This document shows, piece by piece, positions 26,834 through 34,972 of a stretch of DNA of 64,000 nucleotides. The notes under the pieces were generated by a model. It had not been told where the DNA came from, ran no database searches, and saw only the letters and a program-made list of their open reading frames with translations. The position numbers and the translations under genes were made by a program. The DNA comes from HXMU1420-13 sp034669965 (GTDB taxonomy: Bacteria; Bacteroidota; Rhodothermia; Balneolales; Balneolaceae), in contig JAXMOK010000014.1 of the NCBI GenBank assembly GCA_034669965.1, forward strand, positions 13,566 through 77,565, in the 5' to 3' direction. Every line of letters starts with the position of its first letter. Position 1 is the stretch's first letter.

Positions 26834-28532
26834 TCACCAAAACCTAAATTTTTATTGGAGCACTCGTTTTGTTCGGTCATTATACCAATGCGGTGTTCAA
26901 AGAGTTGTAATTTCACCTGGTTCACGTTCAACTCCTCTCACTTTAGCTTTTGCTGCTCATCCGGGTTTTGATAAAACTATTGCCATTGATGAACGATCTG
27001 CGGCTTTTACAGCACTTGGGATGTCGAAGGCAGATAAAGCTCCAACTTGTTTAGTGTGCACCTCAGGCACTGCGGTGGCAAACTATTATCCCGCAGTAAT
27101 TGAAGCTGCACAAACCGGAGTTCCGTTAATAGTTCTATCGGCAGACCGACCGCCATACCTTCGCGGAATTGGCGCCTCTCAAACCATCGATCAGCTTAAA
27201 ATTTTCGGCGATTATCCCGTGTTTTTCCACGAAGTTGGCGAACCGCGAGACGATGATAAATCCATGAATCGTTTGGAACTTGCAGCCCTGCAAGCAGTAA
27301 CCAAATCGATGGAAGCACCGGGAGTCAGCCATCTGAATTTTCCGTTTTCGAAACCCTTTGAACCGGATAATGATTTCCTAAAAACCGCAGAAATTGACAA
27401 CGAACGTCAGGCTAAGAAAAAGTATCATCGATCATTTTCATCGCAACAAAAAACTAAGCTTTCTTCAGAATTTTGGTTGAATATTTCGGAAGCTGAACAA
27501 CCTATTATTGTAGCGGGTCCGGAGATCCCCAAAGTTCTTCGAAAAAGCATTCTCGCCTTAGCAAAACAACTCAACGCACCTATTCTAGCTGAACCCGGTT
27601 GCAATATTCCATCATCGAAATACACCATTACTGGGTTTGATGGATTTCTACGTAACTCGGAAATCATTGAGAGTTTATACCCGGATGTTATACTACGTTT
27701 TGGACGAGATCCGGTAAGTAAAACCTTGCAGAATTATCTGAAAAACTATGCTAATGTTCAGCAAAGTCGTTTTCATACATCGCATTTAATAACCGATGAA
27801 ATACTCAGTTCCGATTCGCATTATTTTGTGAAATACGGGTTTGAAGTTTCGGAACTCGAGCTCAATTCCAATAAAGAATGGATTCGAAATTGGCGACGAT
27901 ATCAAAAGGAATATTATACTTCGAAGGAACGCTTGATGTTTCCTACTTCACCGCTCACCGATGGCTACATATTCCATAGCATTTCAGAACAAATTGAAAG
28001 TAAACATTTTACCATGCTTTCAAATTCCTTTCCGGTCCGAGATATGTCGCTTTTTGGCAATTATGAAGGCAAAGAGATGTACGTAAATCGTGGAACTGCC
28101 GGTATCGACGGAATTCTATCTACCACCTATGGTTTGAGCAAAGTGCTGAACAAAGCCGGGGTTTGTTTTGTTGGAGATATCGCGTTTTTGCATGACTCAA
28201 ATGCTCTATTATTGCTCCAAAAAGTTACAACTCCGTTGATTATTATACTGCTGAATAACGGTGGTGGCACCATATTCAAAATGTTACCTGTCAGTAATTA
28301 TAAAAAACGGTATAGCGAATATTTCGAAACACCTCAGCAAGTTTCAATTGCAGCCATGTGTAGAGCGCATAAAATCGACCATAGCTTGATTTCTCGTCCA
28401 GAACAGCTTATCCCTAGTTTTGAAGCATACATCGAGCGGCCGGGAGTACACATTTTTGAATGTATCACCGATGCAGAAGACTCGATGGAGCTTCGCCGTC
28501 AATTATGGAATTACAGCCCTGATTCGGAATGA
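26820..28532 (+). CDS. menD: SEPHCHC synthase (MenD)
   Basis: ThDP-dependent enzyme that adds 2-oxoglutarate to isochorismate. 570 aa with three domains: the N-terminal Pyr domain (VVISPGSRSTPLTLAF, IDERSAAFTALGMSKA, CTSGTAVANYYPAVIEA, LSADRPPYLRGIGASQTIDQ), the central domain (~200-360), and the C-terminal PP domain (NRGTAGIDGILSTTYGLSK, FVGDIAFLHDSNALLLL, IILLNNGGGTIF). The catalytic Glu of IDERSAAF is present. It starts within menF and overlaps menH by ATGA. Confidence 0.96.
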   Translation: MPERDHQNLNFYWSTRFVRSLYQCGVQRVVISPGSRSTPLTLAFAAHPGFDKTIAIDERSAAFTALGMSKADKAPTCLVCTSGTAVANYYPAVIEAAQTGVPLIVLSADRPPYLRGIGASQTIDQLKIFGDYPVFFHEVGEPRDDDKSMNRLELAALQAVTKSMEAPGVSHLNFPFSKPFEPDNDFLKTAEIDNERQAKKKYHRSFSSQQKTKLSSEFWLNISEAEQPIIVAGPEIPKVLRKSILALAKQLNAPILAEPGCNIPSSKYTITGFDGFLRNSEIIESLYPDVILRFGRDPVSKTLQNYLKNYANVQQSRFHTSHLITDEILSSDSHYFVKYGFEVSELELNSNKEWIRNWRRYQKEYYTSKERLMFPTSPLTDGYIFHSISEQIESKHFTMLSNSFPVRDMSLFGNYEGKEMYVNRGTAGIDGILSTTYGLSKVLNKAGVCFVGDIAFLHDSNALLLLQKVTTPLIIILLNNGGGTIFKMLPVSNYKKRYSEYFETPQQVSIAAMCRAHKIDHSLISRPEQLIPSFEAYIERPGVHIFECITDAEDSMELRRQLWNYSPDSE

Positions 28533-29332
28533 AATTAACTATTAGGGGCATAGAATATTTTTTCGAAAAGCATCAACAAAACGATGCACTCCCCACTCTT
28601 GTTTTGCTGCACGGCTTTATGGGTTCAGGGGCACTGTTTGAGTCTCTGATTGAACACATCACCCCTTTTTGTAATCCTGTAACCATCGACTTGCTCGGGC
28701 ACGGACAAACCGAAGGCGCTGAGTTGCATTACCGATTTTCGACCAAAGAACAAATTGCCGACATCGTAAAGTTGGTTCAGGAACAGTTGTCTGTTCCTGT
28801 TTTCATGTATGGATATAGCATGGGAGCTCGCTTGGCATTACAAGTGGCACTACAACGACCCGATTTATTCTCGGGGTTGATTTTGGAAAGCGGCACTTTT
28901 GGAATTGAAGTTGAAGCAGAGCGCCAAGCACGACAGGCTTTGGATGCTTCCCGCGCCGATCAGATTATGGGTAATTATGATGATTTCTTATCCCAATGGC
29001 AAAAGCTGGAAATGTTTGCAAACAGCTCTACGCAACAACAAAAAGTCATCCAAGAAGCTCAAAATCCTTATTGGATTGCTAACTCACTGCTTGCTTTCGG
29101 TACAGGAAGTATGCCTTGCGTTCGAGATCGTTTGGAAGATTTAAGTACGCCTACTTTGTTGCTAGCCGGTGGCGTCGATTCCAAATTTGTTCGTATCAAT
29201 CAAAGCATGAGCAAAGCAATGCCGGATGCTAAACTCAGCATCATTCCCAAAACCGGGCATCGGGTGCATATTGAATCGCCAAGTGAAATTGCCCTACATT
29301 TAGAACCGTTTATCAAAACCCATCAATTATGA
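28529..29332 (+). CDS. menH: SHCHC synthase, alpha/beta hydrolase (MenH)
   Basis: Removes pyruvate from the MenD product to give SHCHC. 267 aa alpha/beta-hydrolase: oxyanion region LLHGFMGSG, nucleophile elbow YGYSMGARLAL, acid near LLLAGGVDSKF and the final His of TGHRVHIESP. The order menF-menD-menH-menB, with four-base overlaps on both sides, supports the MenH call over other hydrolases of this fold. Confidence 0.92.
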   Translation: MKLTIRGIEYFFEKHQQNDALPTLVLLHGFMGSGALFESLIEHITPFCNPVTIDLLGHGQTEGAELHYRFSTKEQIADIVKLVQEQLSVPVFMYGYSMGARLALQVALQRPDLFSGLILESGTFGIEVEAERQARQALDASRADQIMGNYDDFLSQWQKLEMFANSSTQQQKVIQEAQNPYWIANSLLAFGTGSMPCVRDRLEDLSTPTLLLAGGVDSKFVRINQSMSKAMPDAKLSIIPKTGHRVHIESPSEIALHLEPFIKTHQL

Positions 29333-30168
29333 TCGACTGGAAAACCGTTAAAGAATTCGAAGACATCACTTACAAAAAGTGTAGCGGTGTAGCTCGCATT
29401 GCCTTTAACAGGCCTGAAGTTCGAAATGCATTTCGCCCTAAAACTGTATTCGAATTATTCGAAGCCCTCCACGATGCCAAAGAAGATAACGACATTGGTG
29501 TGGTGTTGCTTTCGGGTGAAGGTCCATCAACTAAAGACGGAGGCTGGGCGTTTTGTTCAGGTGGCGATCAAAATGTGCGTTCTAAAACCGGGTACAAAGC
29601 TGATGATGGAATTCCGAGACTCAATATTCTGGAAGTGCAACGGCTCATTCGATTCATGCCAAAGGTTGTGATCGCGGTTGTGCCGGGCTGGGCAGTTGGT
29701 GGTGGACATTCGCTGCACGTTACTTGTGATATGACCTTAGCGAGCAAAGAACACGCTATCTTCAAGCAGACCGATGCCGATGTAGCCAGTTTTGATGGAG
29801 GTTTTGGATCGGCTTTACTCGCAAGACAAACCGGGCAAAAACGAGCCCGTGAAATTTTCTTCCTCGGGCGAAATTACAGCGCACAAGAAGCCTTCGAAAT
29901 GGGGATGGTTAATGCCGTGGTTCCGCATGATGAACTTGAAGACACAGCCTTTGAATGGGCGCAGGAAGTGCTGGCAAAAAGCCCCACTGCAATCAAAATG
30001 ATAAAATTTGCCTTCAATTTGATTGATGATGGATTGGTTGGCCAACAAGTGTTTGCCGGTGAAGCCACTCGCCTAGCCTACATGACCGATGAAGCCGAAG
30101 AAGGTAAGAATGCTTTCCTTGAAAAAAGAAAGCCGGATTGGAGCAAATTTGGGAGGAGCCCTTCGTAA
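29329..30168 (+). CDS. menB: 1,4-dihydroxy-2-naphthoyl-CoA synthase
   Basis: Crotonase-family enzyme that closes the naphthoquinone ring of OSB-CoA. 279 aa: RIAFNRPEVRNAFRPKTVFEL, GWAFCSGGDQNVR (oxyanion hole), VVPGWAVGGGHSLHVTCDMTLAS, QTDADVASFDGGFGSALLARQTG and the C-terminal FLEKRKPDW. These are diagnostic for MenB over general enoyl-CoA hydratases. menC, menE and menA are not in the window, so the pathway is completed elsewhere. The next gene begins directly after its stop. Confidence 0.96.
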   Translation: MIDWKTVKEFEDITYKKCSGVARIAFNRPEVRNAFRPKTVFELFEALHDAKEDNDIGVVLLSGEGPSTKDGGWAFCSGGDQNVRSKTGYKADDGIPRLNILEVQRLIRFMPKVVIAVVPGWAVGGGHSLHVTCDMTLASKEHAIFKQTDADVASFDGGFGSALLARQTGQKRAREIFFLGRNYSAQEAFEMGMVNAVVPHDELEDTAFEWAQEVLAKSPTAIKMIKFAFNLIDDGLVGQQVFAGEATRLAYMTDEAEEGKNAFLEKRKPDWSKFGRSPS

Positions 30169-30690
30169 ATGACGGTTCAAACATATCTTAAAAACCTCCG
30201 CTTTCTGCAACTGATTTTGCTAGCCGGTTATTGTCTTTCTATCGGCGTCACACTTGTTTTAGCATTTATGGAAGTGGTTCCCATTTTGCCCGAAACTCAG
30301 GCTAATGAATACGTTGATATTGTTGCCATTGCATTTGCGATTGCCGGAGTAATTGCCGCCTTTTTTATGTTTCAAAGTTTACTCATCCGAGTAGATGAAA
30401 AACACTCCTTCTCGAGAAAACTCTCGTCCTTTAAAACCGCCTATTTTCTTCGATTAATTGTGATTGAGGGTGTTGGTATGCTGTCGGTTGTTTTATTTAT
30501 GCTTTCCATGAATAACATCCCTTTGGTTGCTGCAATTTTTATTGCAGTTCTATTGGGGTTATTAAAGCCTTCAAAGTCAGAAATAGCGAAAGTGCTACGG
30601 CTCGATTCCGGTGAGCAAGTTCAATTAAACGCCTCGAGCACTGTAATTGGCGATGTTCATAAAGAGTTATTCAAAAACCGAATGAATTGA
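30169..30690 (+). CDS. Four-helix membrane protein at the end of the men operon
   Basis: 173 aa with four hydrophobic segments (about residues 13-35, 50-72, 92-112, 116-133) and a cytoplasmic-looking C-terminal tail ending GDVHKELFKNRMN. No family recognised. The ATG follows the menB stop without a gap, so it is translated with the menaquinone genes. It is not MenA (no prenyltransferase Asp motifs). It may help at the membrane end of the pathway, or be a passenger; this is inference from position only. Confidence 0.75.
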   Translation: MTVQTYLKNLRFLQLILLAGYCLSIGVTLVLAFMEVVPILPETQANEYVDIVAIAFAIAGVIAAFFMFQSLLIRVDEKHSFSRKLSSFKTAYFLRLIVIEGVGMLSVVLFMLSMNNIPLVAAIFIAVLLGLLKPSKSEIAKVLRLDSGEQVQLNASSTVIGDVHKELFKNRMN

Positions 30691-30703
30691 ATTAGTTATA
30701 TGG

Positions 30704-31588
30704 TCAAAGATCGGAGCGCTGAACTTCCACTAAGTCATCCATCGAAACCCGATACAATTGCCCCTCTTCTTCAGCGATAATCAGATTATCCCCATCGAAG
30801 GTAACCGACTCAATTTGTTTAGAGTTTTCTAAAAACGCTGTTTTGTACGTTGTACTAAAAAACTGATCCCAAGTGGGTTCAAACACCATAATCTGATCGT
30901 AAGTAAGTACAGCCAGATATTTCTGATCAGGCGAAATATCCGCAGCCGTTACATAATGCTCCGTTTCCATAGTCTCGATAAGAGTGAGTTCATGCTGTTG
31001 TTGATTTTGAGGATTTCCCAGATGAAATAGCATCGTTTTGGAACTTTGCTTGGTGAGAATATATATCTCGCTACCAAATTCGAAGATTGCCTCAGCGTTG
31101 TAGTTTGATCTGAGCAATTTCCCCATCAAATCGTTTCGCTTAGGATAGGTAAAATAGTATTCGGCAAGCACCTCCACTTCATCAGCAAATGGTGTTGGTT
31201 CCGCTATTACAATTACTTTCAGATCGTCACGACATTCGCAGTTATTTCCAATTTCGCCGATTATGATATTTCCTGAGGCACTGTAGGCCATATCTTCCCA
31301 ATCGGTATTACCGGCCCCTTTCACTTCTGCGCCACGATAATCATCTCCTGCTATAAGTTCACCATTAATATTGATGGCGTAAATTTTATCAGGAGTTCCG
31401 GAATCGCCATGTACCCAAAAAACCCCTTCATATTTGTTACTTTGAATAATACCCGAAACTTCATTTCGAGCCGGAGCATCAATGCGCTTGTATGCTTCGA
31501 GTTCAATTTCAGGAATATTTTGAGCGGAGGTACAAAACGACATCCCCAAAAAAAGGAATGATAAAGCGATTCTTTTTGGTAGTTTCAT
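30704..31588 (-). CDS. Secreted beta-propeller protein
   Basis: The ATG at 31588 starts a typical signal peptide (MKLPKRIALSFLFLGMSFCTSAQ); the longer frame above it has none. About 294 aa. The mature part has repeated strand patterns of a beta-propeller: GVFWVHGDSGTPDKIYAININGE, DWEDMAYSASGNIIIGEIGNN, SNYNAEAIFEFGSEIYILTK, VTAADISPDQKYLAVLTYDQIMVF, IESVTFDGDNLIIAEEEGQLYRV. GDSG and IGEIGNN motifs recur in secreted phytase-/SdiA-regulated-like propellers. Ligand or enzymatic role unknown. Confidence 0.8.
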   Translation of the reverse strand: MKLPKRIALSFLFLGMSFCTSAQNIPEIELEAYKRIDAPARNEVSGIIQSNKYEGVFWVHGDSGTPDKIYAININGELIAGDDYRGAEVKGAGNTDWEDMAYSASGNIIIGEIGNNCECRDDLKVIVIAEPTPFADEVEVLAEYYFTYPKRNDLMGKLLRSNYNAEAIFEFGSEIYILTKQSSKTMLFHLGNPQNQQQHELTLIETMETEHYVTAADISPDQKYLAVLTYDQIMVFEPTWDQFFSTTYKTAFLENSKQIESVTFDGDNLIIAEEEGQLYRVSMDDLVEVQRSDL

Positions 31589-31631
31589 ATCGTAATAAAA
31601 TTCAGGATTTGTGATGAACATACAACACGAA

Positions 31632-31634
31632 TAA
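31632..31634 (+). other. In-frame nonsense codon near the start of the GNAT gene
   Basis: ATG at 31614 opens the same frame as the GNAT gene, reading MNIQHE, then TAA, then TESKGAFFIKENGERVAE and on into the intact part. One base change (GAA to TAA) would explain it. Confidence 0.7.
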
Positions 31635-31688
31635 ACAGAGAGCAAAGGCGCTTTTTTTATTAAAGAAAATGGCGAGCGAGTTGCTGAG

Positions 31689-31892
31689 ATGACCTATTCT
31701 AAAAACGGTGATTATCGCATTATAATTGATCATACCGAAGTGGCGGAATCCCAAAAAGGTAAAGGACTCGGTAAAAAGCTGGTGTATCATTCGGCCGAAT
31801 ATGCCCGAGAGAACAAACTCAAAATTTTACCGCTATGCCCGTTTGCTCGAACGGTATTCAGAAGAAATAAAGATCTTCAGGATGTCACGTGA
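31689..31892 (+). CDS. Small GNAT acetyltransferase (YjdJ/COG2388 type), N-terminally broken
   Basis: 67 aa from the first ATG after the nonsense codon. Signature of the small GNAT group: IIIDHTEVAESQKGKGLGKKLVYHSAEYARENKLKI (acetyl-CoA loop Q-K-G-K-G-L-G-K) followed by LPLCPFARTVFRRNKDLQDV. The first two strands of the domain (GAFFIKENGERVAEMTY) are encoded in frame upstream but are cut off from the natural ATG at 31614 by a TAA at 31632. Internal restart at 31689 would leave out part of the fold, so the gene is probably a fresh pseudogene, unless the stop is a sequencing error. Confidence 0.7.
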   Translation: MTYSKNGDYRIIIDHTEVAESQKGKGLGKKLVYHSAEYARENKLKILPLCPFARTVFRRNKDLQDVT

Positions 31893-31902
31893 TTAATTGA
31901 CA

Positions 31903-32000
31903 AATTCCAGAACACAAAATTCAAACAAATCACAATCTCAAAATATTGAAATTTTGAATCTTAGAGTTTGTTTGGAATTTGAACATTGGATTTTGGAATT
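31903..32000. repeat. Imperfect inverted repeat, AAATTCC...GGAATTT type
   Basis: Outer arms AAATTCCAGAACACAAAATT and (reverse) AAATTCCAAAATCCAATG; inner arms CAAACAAA/TTTGTTTG; centre TCAAAAT-ATTGA-ATTTTGA. Resembles dispersed A/T-rich foldback repeats of FCB genomes. Non-coding. Confidence 0.6.
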
Positions 32001-32027
32001 TCGGTTAAGCTGCTAGCTTAACCGAAA
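31999..32027 (-). terminator. Perfect 13-bp hairpin over the dnaJ stop codon
   Basis: TTTCGGTTAAGCT-GCT-AGCTTAACCGAAA; stem covers the dnaJ stop. No T run follows, so it may be a 3'-end stabiliser rather than an intrinsic terminator. Confidence 0.55.
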
Positions 32028-33190
32028 ACGTCCTTCATTTTGCTAAAAAACCCTTTCTCTTCTTTGGTTTGATTAGAAGCATCAAAATTTTCAGAATCAC
32101 GTAAAGATTCAATGGTCTTTTGCTCTTTATCGCTCAGGTTTCGAGGCATGTATACATTCACACGAACATATTGATCGCCTTCGCCACTGTTATTAAGCCC
32201 AACAATTCCTTTACCGCGCATTCGAAGTAATTTGCCCGGTTGAGTTCCCGATTCAATGCGTAGTTTAGCTTTGCCTTTTAAGGTAGGTACTTGCTTTTCA
32301 CAACCCAGAATTGCATCCGGAATGCTCAGAGTAAGATCGTGATAGATATTGTTGCCTTCACGAATGAAATGCTCGTGCTCTTTCTCTTCAATCAACACGA
32401 TTAGATCGCCGGCAGGTCCGCCGCGGCGACCCGCGTTTCCTTGTCCACGCAGAGTAATGTAATTCCCGTTCGAAACTCCTGATGGGATATTCACCTTGAT
32501 AGTCTCTTCGCCTTTTTCTCGGCCTTCGCCGTTACAAGACTTACATTTATTTTTGATAATGCGACCCTCGCCCTGGCAGGTTGGACATGGCTGCACATTT
32601 ACCATTTGCCCAAGCATGGTTCTGGTAACCTGGCGAACTTCGCCCATTCCGTTACAAGTTCCACAAGTTTCGAAATCGGAATTAGATGCAGCGCCAGTAC
32701 CCTCGCAAGTATTACAACCAACCTGCTTTTTAACTTTCAGGGTTTTTTCGGTTCCAAATGCAATTTCTTCTAATGTTAACGGCATTCTGATTTTCATATC
32801 AGAACCGGGCGTACCTGCTGAACGACGTCCGCCACGTGATCGGCCACGACCTCCGCCTCCGAAAATATCATCGCCGAAAAAGCTGCTGCCAAAGATATCG
32901 CCGAATCGACTGAAAATGTCTTCCATGTCGAATTCAGCGCCGCCACCGCCAAAGCCACCTTGGCCGTTTACACCGGCATGCCCATATTGGTCGTATCGTG
33001 CTTTTTTCTGTGGATCGCGAAGTACTTCGTACGCTTCTGCTGCTTCTTTGAATTTCGTTTCAGCATCGGCATCTCCCTTGTTTCTATCCGGGTGATATTT
33101 CATTGCTAACTTGCGGTACGCTTTCTTCATCTCCGCTTCTGTAGCATTTTTACCTACACCCAGAATGTCGTAATAATCTCGTTTACTCAT
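32018..33190 (-). CDS. dnaJ: Chaperone DnaJ
   Basis: Hsp40 co-chaperone that delivers substrates to DnaK and stimulates its ATPase. 390 aa from ATG 33190; the GTG and TTG codons just before it are less likely. Order: J domain with HPD (KYHPDRNKGD), G/F-rich region (~75-125), zinc domain with four CxxCxGxG repeats (CNTCEGTG, CGTCNGMG, CPTCQGEG, CKSCNGEG), C-terminal substrate-binding domain (LIVLIEEKEHEHFIREGNNIYHDL). All marks of a full type I DnaJ. Nine bases below grpE. dnaK is not in the window. Confidence 0.97.
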   Translation of the reverse strand: MSKRDYYDILGVGKNATEAEMKKAYRKLAMKYHPDRNKGDADAETKFKEAAEAYEVLRDPQKKARYDQYGHAGVNGQGGFGGGGAEFDMEDIFSRFGDIFGSSFFGDDIFGGGGRGRSRGGRRSAGTPGSDMKIRMPLTLEEIAFGTEKTLKVKKQVGCNTCEGTGAASNSDFETCGTCNGMGEVRQVTRTMLGQMVNVQPCPTCQGEGRIIKNKCKSCNGEGREKGEETIKVNIPSGVSNGNYITLRGQGNAGRRGGPAGDLIVLIEEKEHEHFIREGNNIYHDLTLSIPDAILGCEKQVPTLKGKAKLRIESGTQPGKLLRMRGKGIVGLNNSGEGDQYVRVNVYMPRNLSDKEQKTIESLRDSENFDASNQTKEEKGFFSKMKDVFG

Positions 33191-33199
33191 CACCAATCC

Positions 33200-33796
33200 T
33201 TATTCGCTTACAATTACTTTTGCGTGCTTAATCACTTTATTTCCAATTTTGTATCCACTTTCCAAAATTTGTAGCACGGTATCACTTTCAGTTTTTTCAT
33301 CCGGCGCAGGCTGTCGTAATAATGCATCATGTAGGTTTACATCAAATTGAATCCCAGTTTCGTTGATGCTTTCTACGCCATATTTACTGAACAGCTCTTC
33401 GAACTTACCGGCAACGAGTTTCACTCCAGCTGTAAAATTTTCATCTACTTCATATTCTTCCGATGCATTTAACACGCGATCAATGTCTTCTGAGATCGGC
33501 AGGAAATCTTGTAATGCAGCAATTTTGGCATCTTCATACAAAGCAGCGCGTTCGCGTTGCACACGTTTACGTACATTTTCAAGCTCTGCTGCTTTTCTTA
33601 ATAGTGAATCTTTTGTAGATGCGAGTTCTTGTTCCAGCTTAGCGATTGCGCTTTCCTCTGTTTCCTTTTCTTGTTCTTGCGGCTCTGTTTCTTGACCATT
33701 TGAGTCTTCGGCACCTTTCTTTTCAGTTTCTTCGGCTACCGTTTCAACCTCTTCGTTTTGCTCTAAATCTTCTTTTTTTATGTCTTCTGCACTCAT
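33200..33796 (-). CDS. grpE: Nucleotide exchange factor GrpE
   Basis: Releases ADP from DnaK. 198 aa: a long Glu-rich disordered N-terminus (~1-50), a coiled-coil (AIAKLEQELASTKDSLLRKAAELENVRKRVQRERA), and the conserved end VLNASEEYEVDENFTAGVKLVAGKFEELFSKYGVE...HDALLRQP...VLQILESGYKIGNKVIKHAKVIVSE, the GrpE signature. First gene of grpE-dnaJ. No CIRCE element (TTAGCACTC inverted repeat) was found upstream, so control is probably by a heat-shock sigma factor or another route. Confidence 0.96.
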   Translation of the reverse strand: MSAEDIKKEDLEQNEEVETVAEETEKKGAEDSNGQETEPQEQEKETEESAIAKLEQELASTKDSLLRKAAELENVRKRVQRERAALYEDAKIAALQDFLPISEDIDRVLNASEEYEVDENFTAGVKLVAGKFEELFSKYGVESINETGIQFDVNLHDALLRQPAPDEKTESDTVLQILESGYKIGNKVIKHAKVIVSE

Positions 33797-34154
33797 CGTT
33801 AACAGTTAAATTCTTTTGGTTTTCTGCTACGATGCAAGCAAATAGTATGCCACGGGTCGGATTATTTTTGATGGTGACAAAGTTGCGTTTAGAGTTTTCG
33901 CCACAAAAGCACGAATGCACAAAAAGAGTAAAATCTTTGTCATTTCGAACAGAGTGAGCGCCAAAGGCATTCCTACGGTAAAATCTACTCACGAACTTCA
34001 GCTGCCAGACTATACCCCTAATTCTTAATTGAGCAATTCTTAATTCTTAATTGAGTAAAAGGCCTTCGCCGCGGGATGACAACCAATTGTGTTTATACTT
34101 ATTTAATAGTGCGATTCATAATTGAATAATTCTTAATTCTTAATAGAACCATTC
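33797..34154. other. Intergenic region, 358 bp, repeat-rich
   Basis: Carries the grpE promoter near 33800-33900, then the first copy of the 158-bp repeat (33923-34080), then A/T-rich AATTCTTAATTCTTAAT motifs just below the PIN gene. No coding frame. Confidence 0.6.
33923..34080. repeat. 158-bp direct repeat, copy 1
   Basis: Starts AAAGAGTAAAATCTTTGTCA and ends GGCCTTCGCCGCGGGATGAC. Aligns without gaps to 34973-35130 with three mismatches. Contains the TCATTTCGAAC..GAG motif common in FCB intergenic repeats. Confidence 0.92.
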
Positions 34155-34574
34155 TCACTTCAAATTTTCTAAAAACTGTTCTGGAGTAAATATATCAATC
34201 TGTGACAGCTTATAATCTTTAGCGTTTCTTGTAATAACAGCTTCGCACCCCGCTTCAATTGCGGTATAGTAAGTGATAGCATCTTCGAAATCCGGCCACT
34301 TTACAGAAATTGAAGCCTCGATAATTTTTTGGGTTACTGAAGCAATTTCTACAAGTTCATTCAGAGCTTCAATAGCTGCATACGTCGATTTTCTTGAGGT
34401 TGATTGATTTAATATATAGAATAAGGTATCGACGCAATGTGCCGACACTAATCCAGTAATTTTGTTATTCTCTGATAATGCAAGAATTTGTAACGCATTG
34501 CTGGCAAATGGAATCCTTTTCAAAATTGCATCAAGACAGACATTCGTATCAATGAGCACTTTTTTATTGCTCAT
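34155..34574 (-). CDS. PIN-domain toxin (VapC-like)
   Basis: Probable ribonuclease toxin of a type II toxin-antitoxin pair, 139 aa from ATG 34574 (MSNKKVLIDTN); a start at 34583 adds three residues. Metal-binding acids of the PIN fold are visible: Asp9 in LIDTNVCLD, the acidic pair in KWPDFEDAITYYTAIEAG, and the last Asp in VITRNAKDY. Helical middle typical of the fold. It overlaps the antitoxin gene by 11 bases and follows it in the same transcript. Substrate RNA unknown. Confidence 0.88.
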   Translation of the reverse strand: MSNKKVLIDTNVCLDAILKRIPFASNALQILALSENNKITGLVSAHCVDTLFYILNQSTSRKSTYAAIEALNELVEIASVTQKIIEASISVKWPDFEDAITYYTAIEAGCEAVITRNAKDYKLSQIDIFTPEQFLENLK

Positions 34575-34824
34575 ATCTCTCATTTAAAGCACTAGCTTTT
34601 AATGCTTTATAGTCTATACTCTTTTGTTTATCTGTTTCATGTACCGCATTCATTAGACGTTCCACAGCACTTCCGGGATTGGGAATGAACTCAGGCTCAA
34701 TAGTTTCACTTTCTATAGCTTGTTCAAATAATTTTGAAATACTGATTCCTTTTTGCAAGGCCAAGTGCTTAGCCTTTTTCTTGATTGAACTTTCTACGGT
34801 CAGATTTAGTGTTTTTTTACTCAT
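34564..34824 (-). CDS. Antitoxin partner (DUF6364/RHH-like)
   Basis: 86 aa. Begins MSKKTLNLTVESSIKKKAKHLA, then QKGISISKLFEQAIE, the strand-helix-helix pattern of DUF6364 and other ribbon-helix-helix antitoxins. The acidic, proline-containing C-terminal half (EPEFIPNPGSAVERLMNAVHETDK) would be the toxin-binding part. It probably autorepresses through the tandem boxes immediately upstream (34835-34870). Confidence 0.82.
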   Translation of the reverse strand: MSKKTLNLTVESSIKKKAKHLALQKGISISKLFEQAIESETIEPEFIPNPGSAVERLMNAVHETDKQKSIDYKALKASALNERYEQ

Positions 34825-34834
34825 ACTTACATAT

Positions 34835-34870
34835 TAATGCGCATGATTATTATAACTAATGCGCATGATT
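34835..34870. promoter_or_regulatory. Tandem operator of the toxin-antitoxin operon
   Basis: TAATGCGCATGATT twice, at 34835-34848 and 34857-34870, 22 bp apart (two helical turns), each with a palindromic ATGCGCAT core. Position 11 bp above the antitoxin ATG fits autorepression. Confidence 0.75.
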
Positions 34871-34972
34871 TATCCAATTATAGAATCCTACACTCATAGT
34901 CACACAGTCATTTACAATGAAAAATACTTACGTGCTCCGCTAAAGTTTAGGACACAGAAGCACTAAACCACG

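Noticed and set aside
32496..33095. 199-aa open frame antisense to dnaJ
   Set aside because: Proline/serine-rich shadow of the Cys/Gly-rich dnaJ codons; no independent signal.
33797..33960. CIRCE heat-shock operator before grpE
   Set aside because: No TTAGCACTC-N9-GAGTGCTAA or close variant was found.
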